A stretch of DNA of 7,422 nucleotides from Microcoleaceae cyanobacterium UBA11344 (GCA_003483675.1 DMYK01000334.1:6053-13474); one strand, 5' to 3'; shown: positions 1 to 6,696, numbered from the stretch's first letter. A program made the numbers and translations. Notes: a model not told the origin generated them from the sequence alone.

Positions 1-1
1 C

Positions 2-151
2 CATTTTATCCCATTCAACATCGGTGAGCGGTTTTGTGACAGTTGGGCTGCGGAATGTGCGTTTCAATATCTGCGATCGCTTGCAGTTTCCGACACCGAC
101 GAGCAAGTGCGGGTGTTAGCCCGTCTCCGGCTCAAAAGCGAAGAGTGGTAA
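2..151 (+). CDS. 3' end of a gene, HEAT-like C-terminal tail (partial)
   Basis: A frame open from the left edge runs 49 codons to TAA at 149-151; the start lies outside the window. The last residues (DTDEQVRVLARLRLKSEEW) have the acidic turn followed by an amphipathic helix (DxDExVRxLAxxxL) typical of HEAT or PBS-lyase HEAT-like repeats, so this may be the C-terminus of a repeat or scaffold protein. A HIP1 octamer lies inside the frame (73-80), which is common in cyanobacterial genes. It is followed by 135 bp of non-coding DNA and then by the patatin gene on the same strand. Coding status is supported by residue composition and the absence of stops; the family assignment is a guess from about 20 residues, and the protein's function cannot be told. 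Confidence 0.5.
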   Translation, partial: HFIPFNIGERFCDSWAAECAFQYLRSLAVSDTDEQVRVLARLRLKSEEW

Positions 152-286
152 ACAGAAACAATCCCGTTCTTTGATATCTGCTGCGGTGCTCCGGATGATG
201 ACGTTGGGTATTGGTATTTGATGGTGTACGAGCTTGTTTCAGTTCTGTTGACCACAATTTAAGCAATATCTAAAGGAGCACCTGTT

Positions 287-1396
287 ATGGGCACTAAATT
301 CAAGAGAAGAGTTCTCTCAATTGATGGTGGTGGTATTCGGGGCATTATTCCTGCTATGGTTCTCAACTACATTGAAGAGCGCACAGGAAAACGAATAGCA
401 ACAATGTTTGATTTAATTGCAGGCACTTCAACAGGAGGAATTTTAGCACTGGGTTTAACTAAACGGAATGGTTCGACTACGCGGCCCCTGAGCGAAGTCG
501 AAGGGCTCACCAACCACCCAGACTCTAGCATCAATCATCAGCCAAAGTATACATCTGCCGAACTTGTAAATTTCTATCGCAAATATGGAAAAAAGATTTT
601 TAGTGAGGACATACCAGGTGCTGTTGATGATTTGCTACAACCCAAGCACAACCCAAAAGGTAGGCAAGAAGTTTTAAAGGAGCTTTTAGGTGAAGCTAAG
701 GTTGAAGACGCATTACGAGAAATTTTCATCACGAGCTATGATCTCGAACTGAGAGAACCAATTTTTTTTACAAGCAATCCGCAAGCAGAGGAAACCGAGA
801 GTCTTAATAGCCGCAAAATATGTAAGGGATTCAAAATGATTGAGGCAGCAATGGCAACTTCTGCTGCACCGACATTCTTTCCACCCTACCAACTCCCAAC
901 GGTACATCATACCGCAGAGGGATATTACGCTTTGGTAGACGGCGGAATTTTTGCAAATAATCCTTCCTCACTCGCAATGATGGAGGCGATGATTTCTTAC
1001 AAGAGAAATACTGGTGAAGAACTCCGACGTGCTGATACTCTTGTTGTTTCTTTGGGTACGGGATCACTAACTAAGAAATATAAGTATAGTGATGTGAAAA
1101 ATTGGGGACAAATCAAATGGGCAATTCCCTTACTTAACGTTGTTCTAGATGGTCAAAGCGAATCTGTTGCGTATCAGCTCGATCAGCTCATGGTGACTGA
1201 AGGAGAGAACAGAAACTACTACCGTTTTCAACTTCAATTGAGTGGCGAGAATGATCACGATCAAATGGACAACGCAAGTCCCTCTAATATTGAGTACCTA
1301 GAGGGCCTCGGTAACAGACTGATTGAACAGCGTCAGGGAAGTTTGGATAAGTTGTGTAAGCTTTTGAAGGAGGACACTGAAATATATTCTAATTAA
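287..1396 (+). CDS. Patatin-like phospholipase (acyl hydrolase)
   Basis: The 369-residue protein is a patatin-family lipid acyl hydrolase, expected to cleave acyl chains from membrane glycero- or galactolipids with a Ser-Asp dyad. Visible motifs in order are the glycine-rich oxyanion loop DGGGIRG (13-19), the nucleophile elbow GTSTGG (46-51, Ser48), the catalytic Asp in DGG (218-220, Asp218) followed by FANNP, and SLGTGS (255-260). The length fits a single-domain enzyme of the plant-patatin/PNPLA8-9 type. No signal peptide or membrane segment is seen, so it is probably cytoplasmic or peripheral to membranes. The start is supported by AAGGAG at 273-278, 8 nt before ATG. Residues about 61-86 form an extra loop between the nucleophile helix and the next conserved segment; part is encoded by a palindromic repeat (472-502). 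Patatins also serve as effectors of CBASS (CapV), but no cyclase partner is visible, so a housekeeping or stand-alone role is equally possible. Confidence 0.93.
   Translation: MGTKFKRRVLSIDGGGIRGIIPAMVLNYIEERTGKRIATMFDLIAGTSTGGILALGLTKRNGSTTRPLSEVEGLTNHPDSSINHQPKYTSAELVNFYRKYGKKIFSEDIPGAVDDLLQPKHNPKGRQEVLKELLGEAKVEDALREIFITSYDLELREPIFFTSNPQAEETESLNSRKICKGFKMIEAAMATSAAPTFFPPYQLPTVHHTAEGYYALVDGGIFANNPSSLAMMEAMISYKRNTGEELRRADTLVVSLGTGSLTKKYKYSDVKNWGQIKWAIPLLNVVLDGQSESVAYQLDQLMVTEGENRNYYRFQLQLSGENDHDQMDNASPSNIEYLEGLGNRLIEQRQGSLDKLCKLLKEDTEIYSN
472..502. repeat. Palindromic dispersed repeat inserted in frame in the patatin gene
   Basis: The arms TTCGACTaCGC (472-482) and GCGaAGTCGAA (492-502) are inverted copies with one internal mismatch, around a 9-nt loop rich in C. 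The 'GAGCGAAGTCGAAGG' style of sequence is, from memory, a widespread dispersed repeat in filamentous cyanobacteria. Here it lies in the patatin reading frame without breaking it and encodes the stretch STTRPLSEVEG (residues 63-73). Only the one copy is in this window, so repeat status rests on the palindrome and on recall. Confidence 0.6.
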
Positions 1397-1533
1397 GCTT
1401 CTACTAACAACTCTGTAGTCAGCGGTTTAACCGGTTGAAGCGAACTGCCGAAAGCTGTTGGTGTTGTTGCCAATGTTATTTGCAGTCGCTCAACCGCACC
1501 GTTAAATCGAGATACGGTTGGAAGCTTTTTAAT
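1393..1533 (-). pseudogene. Startless minus-strand coding-like frame
   Basis: Reading the minus strand from 1533 to 1393, 46 codons are open and end in TAA (complement of 1393-1395), overlapping the patatin stop by 4 nt. The peptide has protein-like composition (for example RFNGAVERLQITLATTP and LTTELLVEA before the stop). There is no usable start: six codons further upstream the frame hits TAG inside the palindromic repeat at 1534-1557. It could be the truncated 3' end of a gene cut by that repeat, or a chance open frame. No family is recognised. Confidence 0.2.
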
Positions 1534-1786
1534 GGGGAGCGTGAAGCGTAGCTATCCCCTAGGGAATCGCCCCTGTTACGATCGAGTTATTGAATCATAT
1601 TTAGTCAGGAATTACCCACTGCATACAGTCTCAAAATCAGTCTCAGGTAGCGAAGTTCAGAAACTTGCCCATGCTCTTAAGAGTGGCGGTTATGTTGCAA
1701 TTGAAGCTGCTTTGGCTTTAGCTAAACGGATCGCCACTCGTCGCCATTATCAAACAACTGCCCAGGCCAGTATTAAGAAAGATTAA
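1532..1786 (+). CDS. Small hypothetical protein, possibly a gene remnant
   Basis: The 84-codon frame encodes a basic, alanine-rich C-terminal helix region (about 46-84: SEVQKLAHALKSGG, then an Ala/Leu-rich helix, then a Lys/Arg-rich tail). No known domain is recognised. The ATG lies at the edge of a palindromic repeat, so the first 10-15 residues (MGSVKRSYPLGN) look repeat-derived; the protein-like part begins near residue 18. A weak GGAAG (1520-1524) lies 7 nt before the ATG. The opposite strand carries stops in every frame over 1570-1786, so this frame is the better coding candidate. It may be a fragment of a larger gene whose 5' end was replaced by the repeat, or a genuine small protein. 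Confidence 0.3.
   Translation: MGSVKRSYPLGNRPCYDRVIESYLVRNYPLHTVSKSVSGSEVQKLAHALKSGGYVAIEAALALAKRIATRRHYQTTAQASIKKD
1534..1557. repeat. Small palindromic repeat (GGGG-AGC ... GCT-AT-CCCC)
   Basis: The sequence begins GGGGAGC and ends GCTATCCCC, giving a 7-bp stem with a 2-nt bulge around a 10-nt loop (GTGAAGCGTA). The wording 'GAAGCGTAGCTATCCCC' resembles dispersed palindromic repeats I recall from cyanobacterial genomes. It separates the startless minus-strand frame on its left from the plus-strand ORF on its right, overlaps the first codons of that ORF, and places a stop in the minus-strand frame. No second copy is in this window. Confidence 0.4.
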
Positions 1787-1849
1787 CTGGTGGTGAAACT
1801 GCTACCTAATTTTACTGTTAAACTACGAGATTAGTTGGTGGATGTCTAT

Positions 1850-3559
1850 TTATTCCCGCAACAGGGCGATCGCCAACCGCACCGCTTCCCCCATCATCGA
1901 ACAGCGATCGCGATCGGATGCCGTTTTTTCCCACCTCAGCAACTGTTCCCGAAACACCATATCTTGCTTGGCCCGCTGCACAATTGCCTGACTAATTACC
2001 TTTTTCTGAATCTGTTCTGTGGGGATACCTTGCTGCTTCAAATAATCCAACAGTCGCTGTACGCTATCGGCGAATTTATCCGGCGTCTGAGACATTAAAA
2101 TAAACGTAATTTGACGCACCATTTGCTGGTAGATTGCCTGCCTTCTTTCCAACACCTCTTGTTTGCTCCGTACCGCCGGCGGCAAGGCACTGTTATTAGC
2201 AACAGCCAGGTCGAGCAAACCCAAAATTTCAGCGCGCTTCCCTAAAACCTTTGCCAACATATCTGGATAAAGCTCCAAAATGCGATCGCCCAAAATCTTG
2301 CCATTCACCAAACGGTTCGCCCTCAGCCGCAGTAAATTCTCCGATCCATTTGAATCAAAAAATTGAACGTTCAACTTCAGTTCGCAACTCTCCAACTCCA
2401 CCTTAGCTACCGTAAAAACCACAGCCTCCCAATTAGGAAAGCTAGCAAAACACACCTCTACAATTGAACTATCCTCTTGATATTGCTGACCCAATTCTCC
2501 CAACTCAAAATCGCGATCGACCGGACAGCGATTTGCCGGAAGTTTTGCAGTATAATCAAACTGAGTAAACACATATTGGCAGTCAACCTTAGACAAATCA
2601 ACATCTTGAACTTGCCAATTTTGAATGCAGCAGCCAGTAAGCTGCGCCCCCTCCAAATTAGTCCGAATCAAACGCGACTCGATCAAACAAGCCTCTCTTA
2701 AATCCGCCTCTGCCAACATCGTATCCATCAAATAAGCGCCGCTCAAATCAGCTTTCCGCAAATCAGCACTGCGTAAATTAGCTTCGCTCAAATCCGCCCG
2801 CAGCAAATACACTTGTTGCAGGTTAGCCCGCAGCAAATACGCCTTCTTAAAACTCGCTTTCAACAGATAAGAACCTGAAAGATTAGCTCGACTCAAATCA
2901 GCGTTATCGAGAACCGCTTCAGTTAAATCTGCCCCAGCGAGTACGGCTCGGTGCAAGTCAGCTTCACTCAGATTTGCCGAGCGCATTTGAGCGCCATTGA
3001 GGTCAGCTTCAATCAAATTTACACCGATTAAAATTGCCTCGCGCAAATTCGCTTTAACCAAGTGCGCTTCCCGCAAATTAGCACCCGTTAAATTAGCACC
3101 AACAAGACTAGCGCGGTTGAGATTTGCCTCCATCAATTCCGCCGCCATTAACTTCGCCCCGTCGAGTTTAGCCCCTGACAAATTAATTTTGTCTGATTTA
3201 ACCCCCCTCAAGTCAGCACCTCCCAAATCCGCTTCAGGTAGCGCCACCCAATTGAGCTCAGCACCTTGCAAACAAGCAAGACGCAAATCCGCTTTTGCAA
3301 GATTGGCCCCGCTCAAATTTGACTGACCGAGATTCGCCCCGGTTAGTACCGCACTGCGGAGATCCGCGCGCCGCAAACAAGCCCCAATTAACTTGGCATT
3401 ACTGAAACATGACCAGCTTAAATTAGCACCAGTCAAATTAGCACCAGTGAGGTCTATTTCTCGCAGATTGACACCGCTTAAACTAGCGCCACTAAGGTCA
3501 ATGTGAGCAAAGTTGCGCTCTCCTTGTTGATAGCGCAGCAAAAATTCTTGTATTTGCAT
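1850..3559 (-). CDS. Long pentapeptide-repeat protein with unknown C-terminal domain
   Basis: The 569-residue protein starts with a short leader (MQIQEFLLRYQQGERNF). From Phe17 to about residue 327 it keeps an unbroken five-residue register of the A(D/N)LxG type, about 60 repeats, with Leu/Phe/Met at the centre and only rare exceptions such as Ser122. Pentapeptide repeats are known to fold as a right-handed quadrilateral beta-helix, four repeats per turn, so this would make about 15 turns. The exit segment (CIQNWQVQDVDLS, then DCQYVF) resembles the capping segment I recall from other cyanobacterial pentapeptide proteins. Residues about 345-569 are a separate domain: a beta-rich part (366-402) and then a helical, charged part with a coiled-coil-like stretch (465-545). 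No signal peptide or membrane span is seen. Function is unknown; Qnr/MfpA-type pentapeptide proteins mimic DNA, but that role cannot be transferred here. No good ribosome binding site precedes the ATG. Confidence 0.9.
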   Translation of the reverse strand: MQIQEFLLRYQQGERNFAHIDLSGASLSGVNLREIDLTGANLTGANLSWSCFSNAKLIGACLRRADLRSAVLTGANLGQSNLSGANLAKADLRLACLQGAELNWVALPEADLGGADLRGVKSDKINLSGAKLDGAKLMAAELMEANLNRASLVGANLTGANLREAHLVKANLREAILIGVNLIEADLNGAQMRSANLSEADLHRAVLAGADLTEAVLDNADLSRANLSGSYLLKASFKKAYLLRANLQQVYLLRADLSEANLRSADLRKADLSGAYLMDTMLAEADLREACLIESRLIRTNLEGAQLTGCCIQNWQVQDVDLSKVDCQYVFTQFDYTAKLPANRCPVDRDFELGELGQQYQEDSSIVEVCFASFPNWEAVVFTVAKVELESCELKLNVQFFDSNGSENLLRLRANRLVNGKILGDRILELYPDMLAKVLGKRAEILGLLDLAVANNSALPPAVRSKQEVLERRQAIYQQMVRQITFILMSQTPDKFADSVQRLLDYLKQQGIPTEQIQKKVISQAIVQRAKQDMVFREQLLRWEKTASDRDRCSMMGEAVRLAIALLRE

Positions 3560-3666
3560 TCGGCAGGTGTGGGGGCAGGCAATTTAGCTTTGTATTACCA
3601 GCTTTACAGAGTATTCTAATCAAAGCAGGAGAGTGAATATTTTACTATTCTGCCCGGAGAATGCTT

Positions 3667-4083
3667 TTACAAAAAGCGCTGCAATTCCTGCTGTAAATGT
3701 TGGCACCATTTAGTCGCTAGAGGAATTTCTGTAAAGGGAATCTGCACAGCCTCCGCATCTTTTAACAAAAATTCTAGGACGATCGCACTTCCAGAATTCG
3801 GCGGATTTTCTAAATCTACCGCAGAGTCGTTAACTAACAACCGCAGTGACTGCACATCTTTTAAGGAAAAAGTTTGCAAATTCACTGGCCCGCTGCGAGT
3901 AGGTTTTCCCCAAGTTATTTGATCTGCTTCCTGACCAAGTACGGCATAAATATCGTACTTTGCCCGATCGAACTTTTGAGCCCAGACGCGATAGGCTTCC
4001 AGTTTTTGATACTCGTTCCATCCAGCCCAAGCCAGCCCCATAAAAATTGCCAGCAGCGGCAGCCACATTAAACCTCTTTCCAT
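3667..4083 (-). CDS. Conserved-looking membrane-anchored hypothetical protein
   Basis: The 138-residue protein has one hydrophobic N-terminal segment (about residues 5-22, WLPLLAIFMGLAWAGW), which reads as a signal anchor because no signal-peptidase site (AxA) is evident. The rest is a soluble alpha/beta domain, with KYDIYAVLGQEADQITWGKPTR at about 42-63 and a Trp-Cys-containing C-terminal helix (126-138). It resembles hypothetical proteins I recall from other cyanobacteria, but I cannot name a family. The start is supported by AGGA (within TCCTG on the plus strand, 4090-4094), 6 nt upstream of ATG. The pentapeptide gene follows on the same strand after a 107-bp gap, so co-transcription is possible but not shown. 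Confidence 0.8.
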   Translation of the reverse strand: MERGLMWLPLLAIFMGLAWAGWNEYQKLEAYRVWAQKFDRAKYDIYAVLGQEADQITWGKPTRSGPVNLQTFSLKDVQSLRLLVNDSAVDLENPPNSGSAIVLEFLLKDAEAVQIPFTEIPLATKWCQHLQQELQRFL

Positions 4084-4133
4084 GCAAGATCCTGATTAAA
4101 AACATTCCAAGTTATGTTGGCACTCTCCTCTAT

Positions 4134-4226
4134 AGGACTTACGCACAGACTCTACTTGTAGGGTGCGCCTCGGCGCACCTTACTACTACAGAGCGTGTAA
4201 AAATTGACTCATGTAGCGTAAATCCT
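4134..4226. mobile_element. MITE-like non-coding element with terminal inverted repeats
   Basis: AGGACTTACGC at 4134-4144 is an inverted copy of GCGTAAATCCT at 4216-4226 (10 of 11 positions). Between them lies a perfect 8-bp inverted repeat, GGTGCGCC (4162-4169) and GGCGCACC (4172-4179), flanked by a further imperfect pair (CTACTTGTAG against CTACTACAGAG). The 93-bp unit could therefore fold into one long imperfect hairpin. TAGGACTTACGCA is a sequence I recall at the ends of cyanobacterial MITEs and insertion sequences. There is no transposase, so any mobility would be in trans. No clear target-site duplication is visible. It begins about 50 bp upstream of the minus-strand gene start and may influence that gene's transcription. 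Confidence 0.55.
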
Positions 4227-4328
4227 GATCTAATAATACAATTGATTGAACTGCTAAAACTTGCTAGACAATTCAAACTGGAAACTAGAGCTGTGAACGA
4301 TCGAGAAATAGCGATCACAGAAAAATAG
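4227..4328 (+). pseudogene. Coding-like remnant without a start
   Basis: A frame ending in TAG at 4326-4328 reads as an amphipathic, protein-like helix (for example LIIQLIELLKLARQFKLE, then REIAITEK). No ATG or GTG with a ribosome binding site lies at its head: upstream the frame runs into the MITE-like element. The first internal candidate is a TTG near 4242. It may be the 3' end of a small gene truncated by the element. No family is recognised. Confidence 0.22.
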
Positions 4329-4438
4329 AAAAAGCGGGGGCGCGACTTCTAGGAGAACTCGCAGCCTGTGAAAACTGGCGTCAGCGATGAAAATTGAGTT
4401 ACTCTAGTGAACAAGCCTTCCCTACATGGATAATTGCC

Positions 4439-6208
4439 ATGAAAAAGTTTTTCCTTCTGTGCTTATTTTTTATCGGTCTCGGCTGGGCGATTGCTAATTT
4501 CCCAGGACTGGCTGTTCGAGGCACTTATGACTCAATTGTGCTGGATTTCCGCGAAGATATCGGTAATGCGGAGATTGCTAAACAAGTAGAGGCGATCGCC
4601 CAGCAGTACCAAGTCGCGCCCCAACTCAATAGCGAATTCTCGAAAGGGGATAATGTGTATGTTGTCAAGGGCGATCGCACTTTGCTAAACGCCCTGAAAA
4701 AATCAAGTTTAGCTAAAGATACCGAATACATTGAACCCAACTACGTTTACAGTAAATTCGAGATTCCCAATGACCCCATGTATAACAAGCAGTGGAATCT
4801 GCGTAGCATCAACGTAGAAGCAGCTTGGAATGAAACAAAAGGCAGCGGCACAACAGTAGCAGTAATTGATACCGGCATTAGTCCCGTCGCCGACTTAAAA
4901 GAAACCAAATTTGTACCGGGATACGACTTTGTAAACGATCGCGCCGAAGCCTACGACGACAACGGCCACGGCACTCACGTCGCCGGTACTGTCGCCCAAT
5001 CAACTAACAACAATTACGGCGTTGCCGGCATCGCTTACGAAGCAGCTTTAATGCCGCTAAAAGTGTTAAGTAGCAGCGGTGGCGGCACGGTTTCCGACAT
5101 CGCCGAAGCAATTAAATTTGCTGCTGACAACGGCGCTGATGTGATTAACATGAGTCTCGGTGGCGGTGGCGAAAGTCAGTTAATGGAAGAGGCGATCGAT
5201 TATGCCCACAGTAAAGGCGTTGTGATCATCGCAGCAGCCGGTAATTCTGGCGAGAGTTCCGCTTCCTATCCAGCCCGCTATCCCCACGTCATCGGCGTTT
5301 CCGCCCTCGGCCCCGACGACGAAAAAGCTGGTTATTCCAACTTCGGCGCGGGTGTTGACATTTCTGCCCCCGGTGGTTCTGAAAATGGCAAGATTCTGCA
5401 AAGTACGATCAACCCAGAAACCGGTGCAGAAATTTTTGCAGGCTACCAAGGTACCAGCATGGCATCTCCCCACGTTGCCGCCGTTGCAGCGCTGGTGAAA
5501 GCCTCCGGTATCAAAGAACCAGACGAAATTCGCAGCGTACTTTTGCAATCGGCGCGAGTAGTCAGCGAAGATCCCCTAAACCATTTTGGTGCCGGAAACC
5601 TCGACGCAGCCGCAGCAGTTCAGCTAGCCCAGCGAGGACAAATCAATTTCCGTGATTTCTTCCGCTGGTTGCGCGACAACGGCTATCTCAGTCCCCGTTT
5701 CTGGATCGACGGCGGTGCTGTGGCGCTGTTACCTAAGATTGCAATGGTGCTCGGTTCCTATCTGTTGGCTTTCTTGTTGCGGAATTATTTCCCGTTCACC
5801 TGGACTTGGGGCTTTTCCGGCGGCTTGATTGCTGGCAGTTCTGGGTTCTTTTTCCTGCGAAATCTGTTTGTATTTGACCTGCCGCAGTGGCCGCTGCGGG
5901 TGATGGGCAGTTCTCTTCCCGAACTGGGCGGCGCAATTAATGGCAGCAGTATGCTGAATCCCATTTTTGCTAGTGTTTTGATTCCTGGGATTTTGATTGT
6001 TTTGCTGTTGGGACATCGAGAGTGGAAGTGGATCGCGATCGCAACTTCGATCGGTTTTGCCAGCAGTTTAGCGGTGAATGCTTTTGTATCGCCCGCAGTC
6101 TGGGGATTAGGAACAGGTTTTGTAGCACAAACGTTTTTGATTGTCAATGCTTTTCTGTGTTTCGGACTGGCTAGTTTAGCAATTAAAACAGAGGTGCGAT
6201 CGGCATGA
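4439..6208 (+). CDS. Membrane-bound subtilisin-family (S8) serine protease
   Basis: The 589-residue protein has an N-terminal signal or anchor (MKKFFLLCLFFIGLGW, residues 1-20). Next comes an inhibitor-I9-like propeptide of about 30-105, ending in YIEPNYVYS, and then a thermitase-like catalytic domain (about 112-397). The active site is complete: Asp144 in AVIDTG, His177 in NGHGTHVAGT, oxyanion Asn269 in AAAGN and Ser340 in GTSMASPH. The C-terminal 165 residues are unusual for a subtilase, with five predicted membrane spans (about 426-448, 457-480, 506-524, 530-550, 560-582). The protease domain should therefore face the periplasm or thylakoid lumen and stay tethered. A longer frame from TTG at 4394 exists, but ATG 4439 is preferred because it places a canonical Lys-Lys-hydrophobic signal at the N-terminus. 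The ribosome binding site is weak. The gene overlaps the next one by 4 nt. Confidence 0.93.
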   Translation: MKKFFLLCLFFIGLGWAIANFPGLAVRGTYDSIVLDFREDIGNAEIAKQVEAIAQQYQVAPQLNSEFSKGDNVYVVKGDRTLLNALKKSSLAKDTEYIEPNYVYSKFEIPNDPMYNKQWNLRSINVEAAWNETKGSGTTVAVIDTGISPVADLKETKFVPGYDFVNDRAEAYDDNGHGTHVAGTVAQSTNNNYGVAGIAYEAALMPLKVLSSSGGGTVSDIAEAIKFAADNGADVINMSLGGGGESQLMEEAIDYAHSKGVVIIAAAGNSGESSASYPARYPHVIGVSALGPDDEKAGYSNFGAGVDISAPGGSENGKILQSTINPETGAEIFAGYQGTSMASPHVAAVAALVKASGIKEPDEIRSVLLQSARVVSEDPLNHFGAGNLDAAAAVQLAQRGQINFRDFFRWLRDNGYLSPRFWIDGGAVALLPKIAMVLGSYLLAFLLRNYFPFTWTWGFSGGLIAGSSGFFFLRNLFVFDLPQWPLRVMGSSLPELGGAINGSSMLNPIFASVLIPGILIVLLLGHREWKWIAIATSIGFASSLAVNAFVSPAVWGLGTGFVAQTFLIVNAFLCFGLASLAIKTEVRSA

Positions 6209-6426
6209 GTATTACTGTCAAAGGTGTAATTGAACGCCAAGGATTGGGGCCCGGCACTTGGGCCTTGGTTGGCGAAGATGGAGAAACTTATGAACTTAAG
6301 GATGCTCCTTCTGAGTTGAAAAAAGCTGGTTTGAAAGTCCGTGTCACAGGTTTAGTGCGTAAGGACATTATGACTTTTGCGATGATCGGGCCAGTGCTTG
6401 AGGTGCAATCTTTTGAGGCGCTTTAG
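6205..6426 (+). CDS. Small beta-rich protein, probably OB-fold-like
   Basis: The 73-residue protein alternates short beta-strand patterns: VKGVIERQ, TWALVGEDGETYEL, LKVRVTGLVR, and VLEVQSFEAL at the end. The order G-W-x-L-x-x-x-D-G-x-x-Y-x-L, a helix with ELKKAG, then V-x-V-x-G matches small OB-fold-like proteins of the DUF5818 kind as I recall them; this is a pattern judgement, not a search result. No signal peptide or membrane span is present, so it is probably cytoplasmic. Its ATG overlaps the protease stop (ATGA at 6205-6208), and GAGGTG at 6191-6196 sits 8 nt upstream inside the protease gene, so translation is likely coupled. Whether it modulates the protease is unknown. Confidence 0.8.
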   Translation: MSITVKGVIERQGLGPGTWALVGEDGETYELKDAPSELKKAGLKVRVTGLVRKDIMTFAMIGPVLEVQSFEAL

Positions 6427-6454
6427 CTGAATTGGTGAATGCAGCTTTTGATCT

Positions 6455-6484
6455 AAAAAAAACCCCGGCCAAAATTGGTCGGGG
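6455..6484 (-). terminator. Intrinsic terminator, minus-strand orientation (copy 1)
   Basis: The stem CCCCGGCC (6463-6470) pairs with GGTCGGGG (6477-6484), including one G-T wobble, around AAAATT. On the plus strand, eight A residues precede the stem and only GTTAATC follows it, so a run of eight U follows the hairpin only in minus-strand transcripts. It could still act weakly as the end of the protease/OB-like transcript. Confidence 0.6.
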
Positions 6485-6627
6485 GTTAATCAATCAGGGT
6501 GCATCTACTAATTTAGTCTCCGGTATCTACACGCCTCTTTCAGGAATGTTTGGATTTTTCACCGCAGATGACGCAGATTAACGCGGATGTTTGTGGATTT
6601 TGGGAATGAGCTCAAATCCTCTCTTCA

Positions 6628-6696
6628 TCGGAATGATTCATCTCTCTCTTCTCTGACTCTGCGCCCTCTGCGCCCTCTGTGGTTAAATCATTCCGA
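6628..6696. repeat. Inverted repeat nested in long unit 1
   Basis: TCGGAATGATT (6628-6638) and AATCATTCCGA (6686-6696) are perfect 11-bp inverted copies separated by 47 bp. That spacer holds a pyrimidine-rich stretch and three CTCTGCGCC-type 9-mers. It would make a hairpin of its own within the larger unit. Confidence 0.7.

Larger units (their letters stand above)
1397..1849. other. Gene-poor stretch between patatin and the pentapeptide gene
   Basis: These 453 bases contain only the three doubtful items listed separately (startless minus-strand frame, palindrome, small ORF). No tRNA, promoter or convincing intrinsic terminator is seen, either after the patatin stop or after the converging pentapeptide gene, whose stop is at 1850. 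AAGCTT occurs at both ends of the left part (1395-1400 and 1522-1527). The region looks like degraded sequence. Confidence 0.4.
4084..4438. other. Divergent intergenic region
   Basis: These 355 bases separate the minus-strand anchored protein from the plus-strand protease. They contain the MITE-like element (4134-4226) and a startless frame (4227-4328). After that comes about 110 bp with AGGAG at 4352-4356 but no gene next to it. I looked for -35/-10 pairs for either gene. TTGACT at 4204-4209 is the best -35 match but has no good -10 at 16-18 bp, so I call no promoter. Confidence 0.45.

Noticed and set aside
248..272. TTGACC as a -35 box for the patatin gene
   Set aside because: The only -10-like hexamer (TATCTA at 267-272) is 13 bp away and overlaps the ribosome binding site region, so the spacing is wrong.
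2997..3326. Plus-strand open frame rich in Lys, Ala, Ser and Pro
   Set aside because: It is the antisense image of the pentapeptide-repeat gene: the regular A-x-L-x codons give a regular open frame on the other strand. No ribosome binding site and no independent protein character.
3600..3650. TAGAAT-like -10 (minus strand) upstream of the pentapeptide gene
   Set aside because: A 5/6 match to TATAAT but no recognisable -35 at 16-18 bp; too weak to annotate.
4047..4328. 93-codon plus-strand ORF starting inside the minus-strand 138-residue gene
   Set aside because: Its first part is antisense to a better gene and its middle is the MITE-like element; only the last 34 codons look coding and are listed as a remnant.
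4394..4438. TTG start giving 15 extra residues to the protease
   Set aside because: The extra residues (MSYSSEQAFPTWIIA) would bury the canonical MKK signal start at 4439, and no ribosome binding site precedes the TTG.
6435..6581. Plus-strand frame from GTG reading through the first hairpin (AKIGRGLINQGASTNLVSG, ending FFTADDAD)
   Set aside because: It looks protein-like and the same reading is open in unit 2, but it runs through the terminator hairpin, lacks a ribosome binding site, and frame-shifts in the short units because 139 and 137 are not multiples of three. Best seen as a by-product of the repeat.
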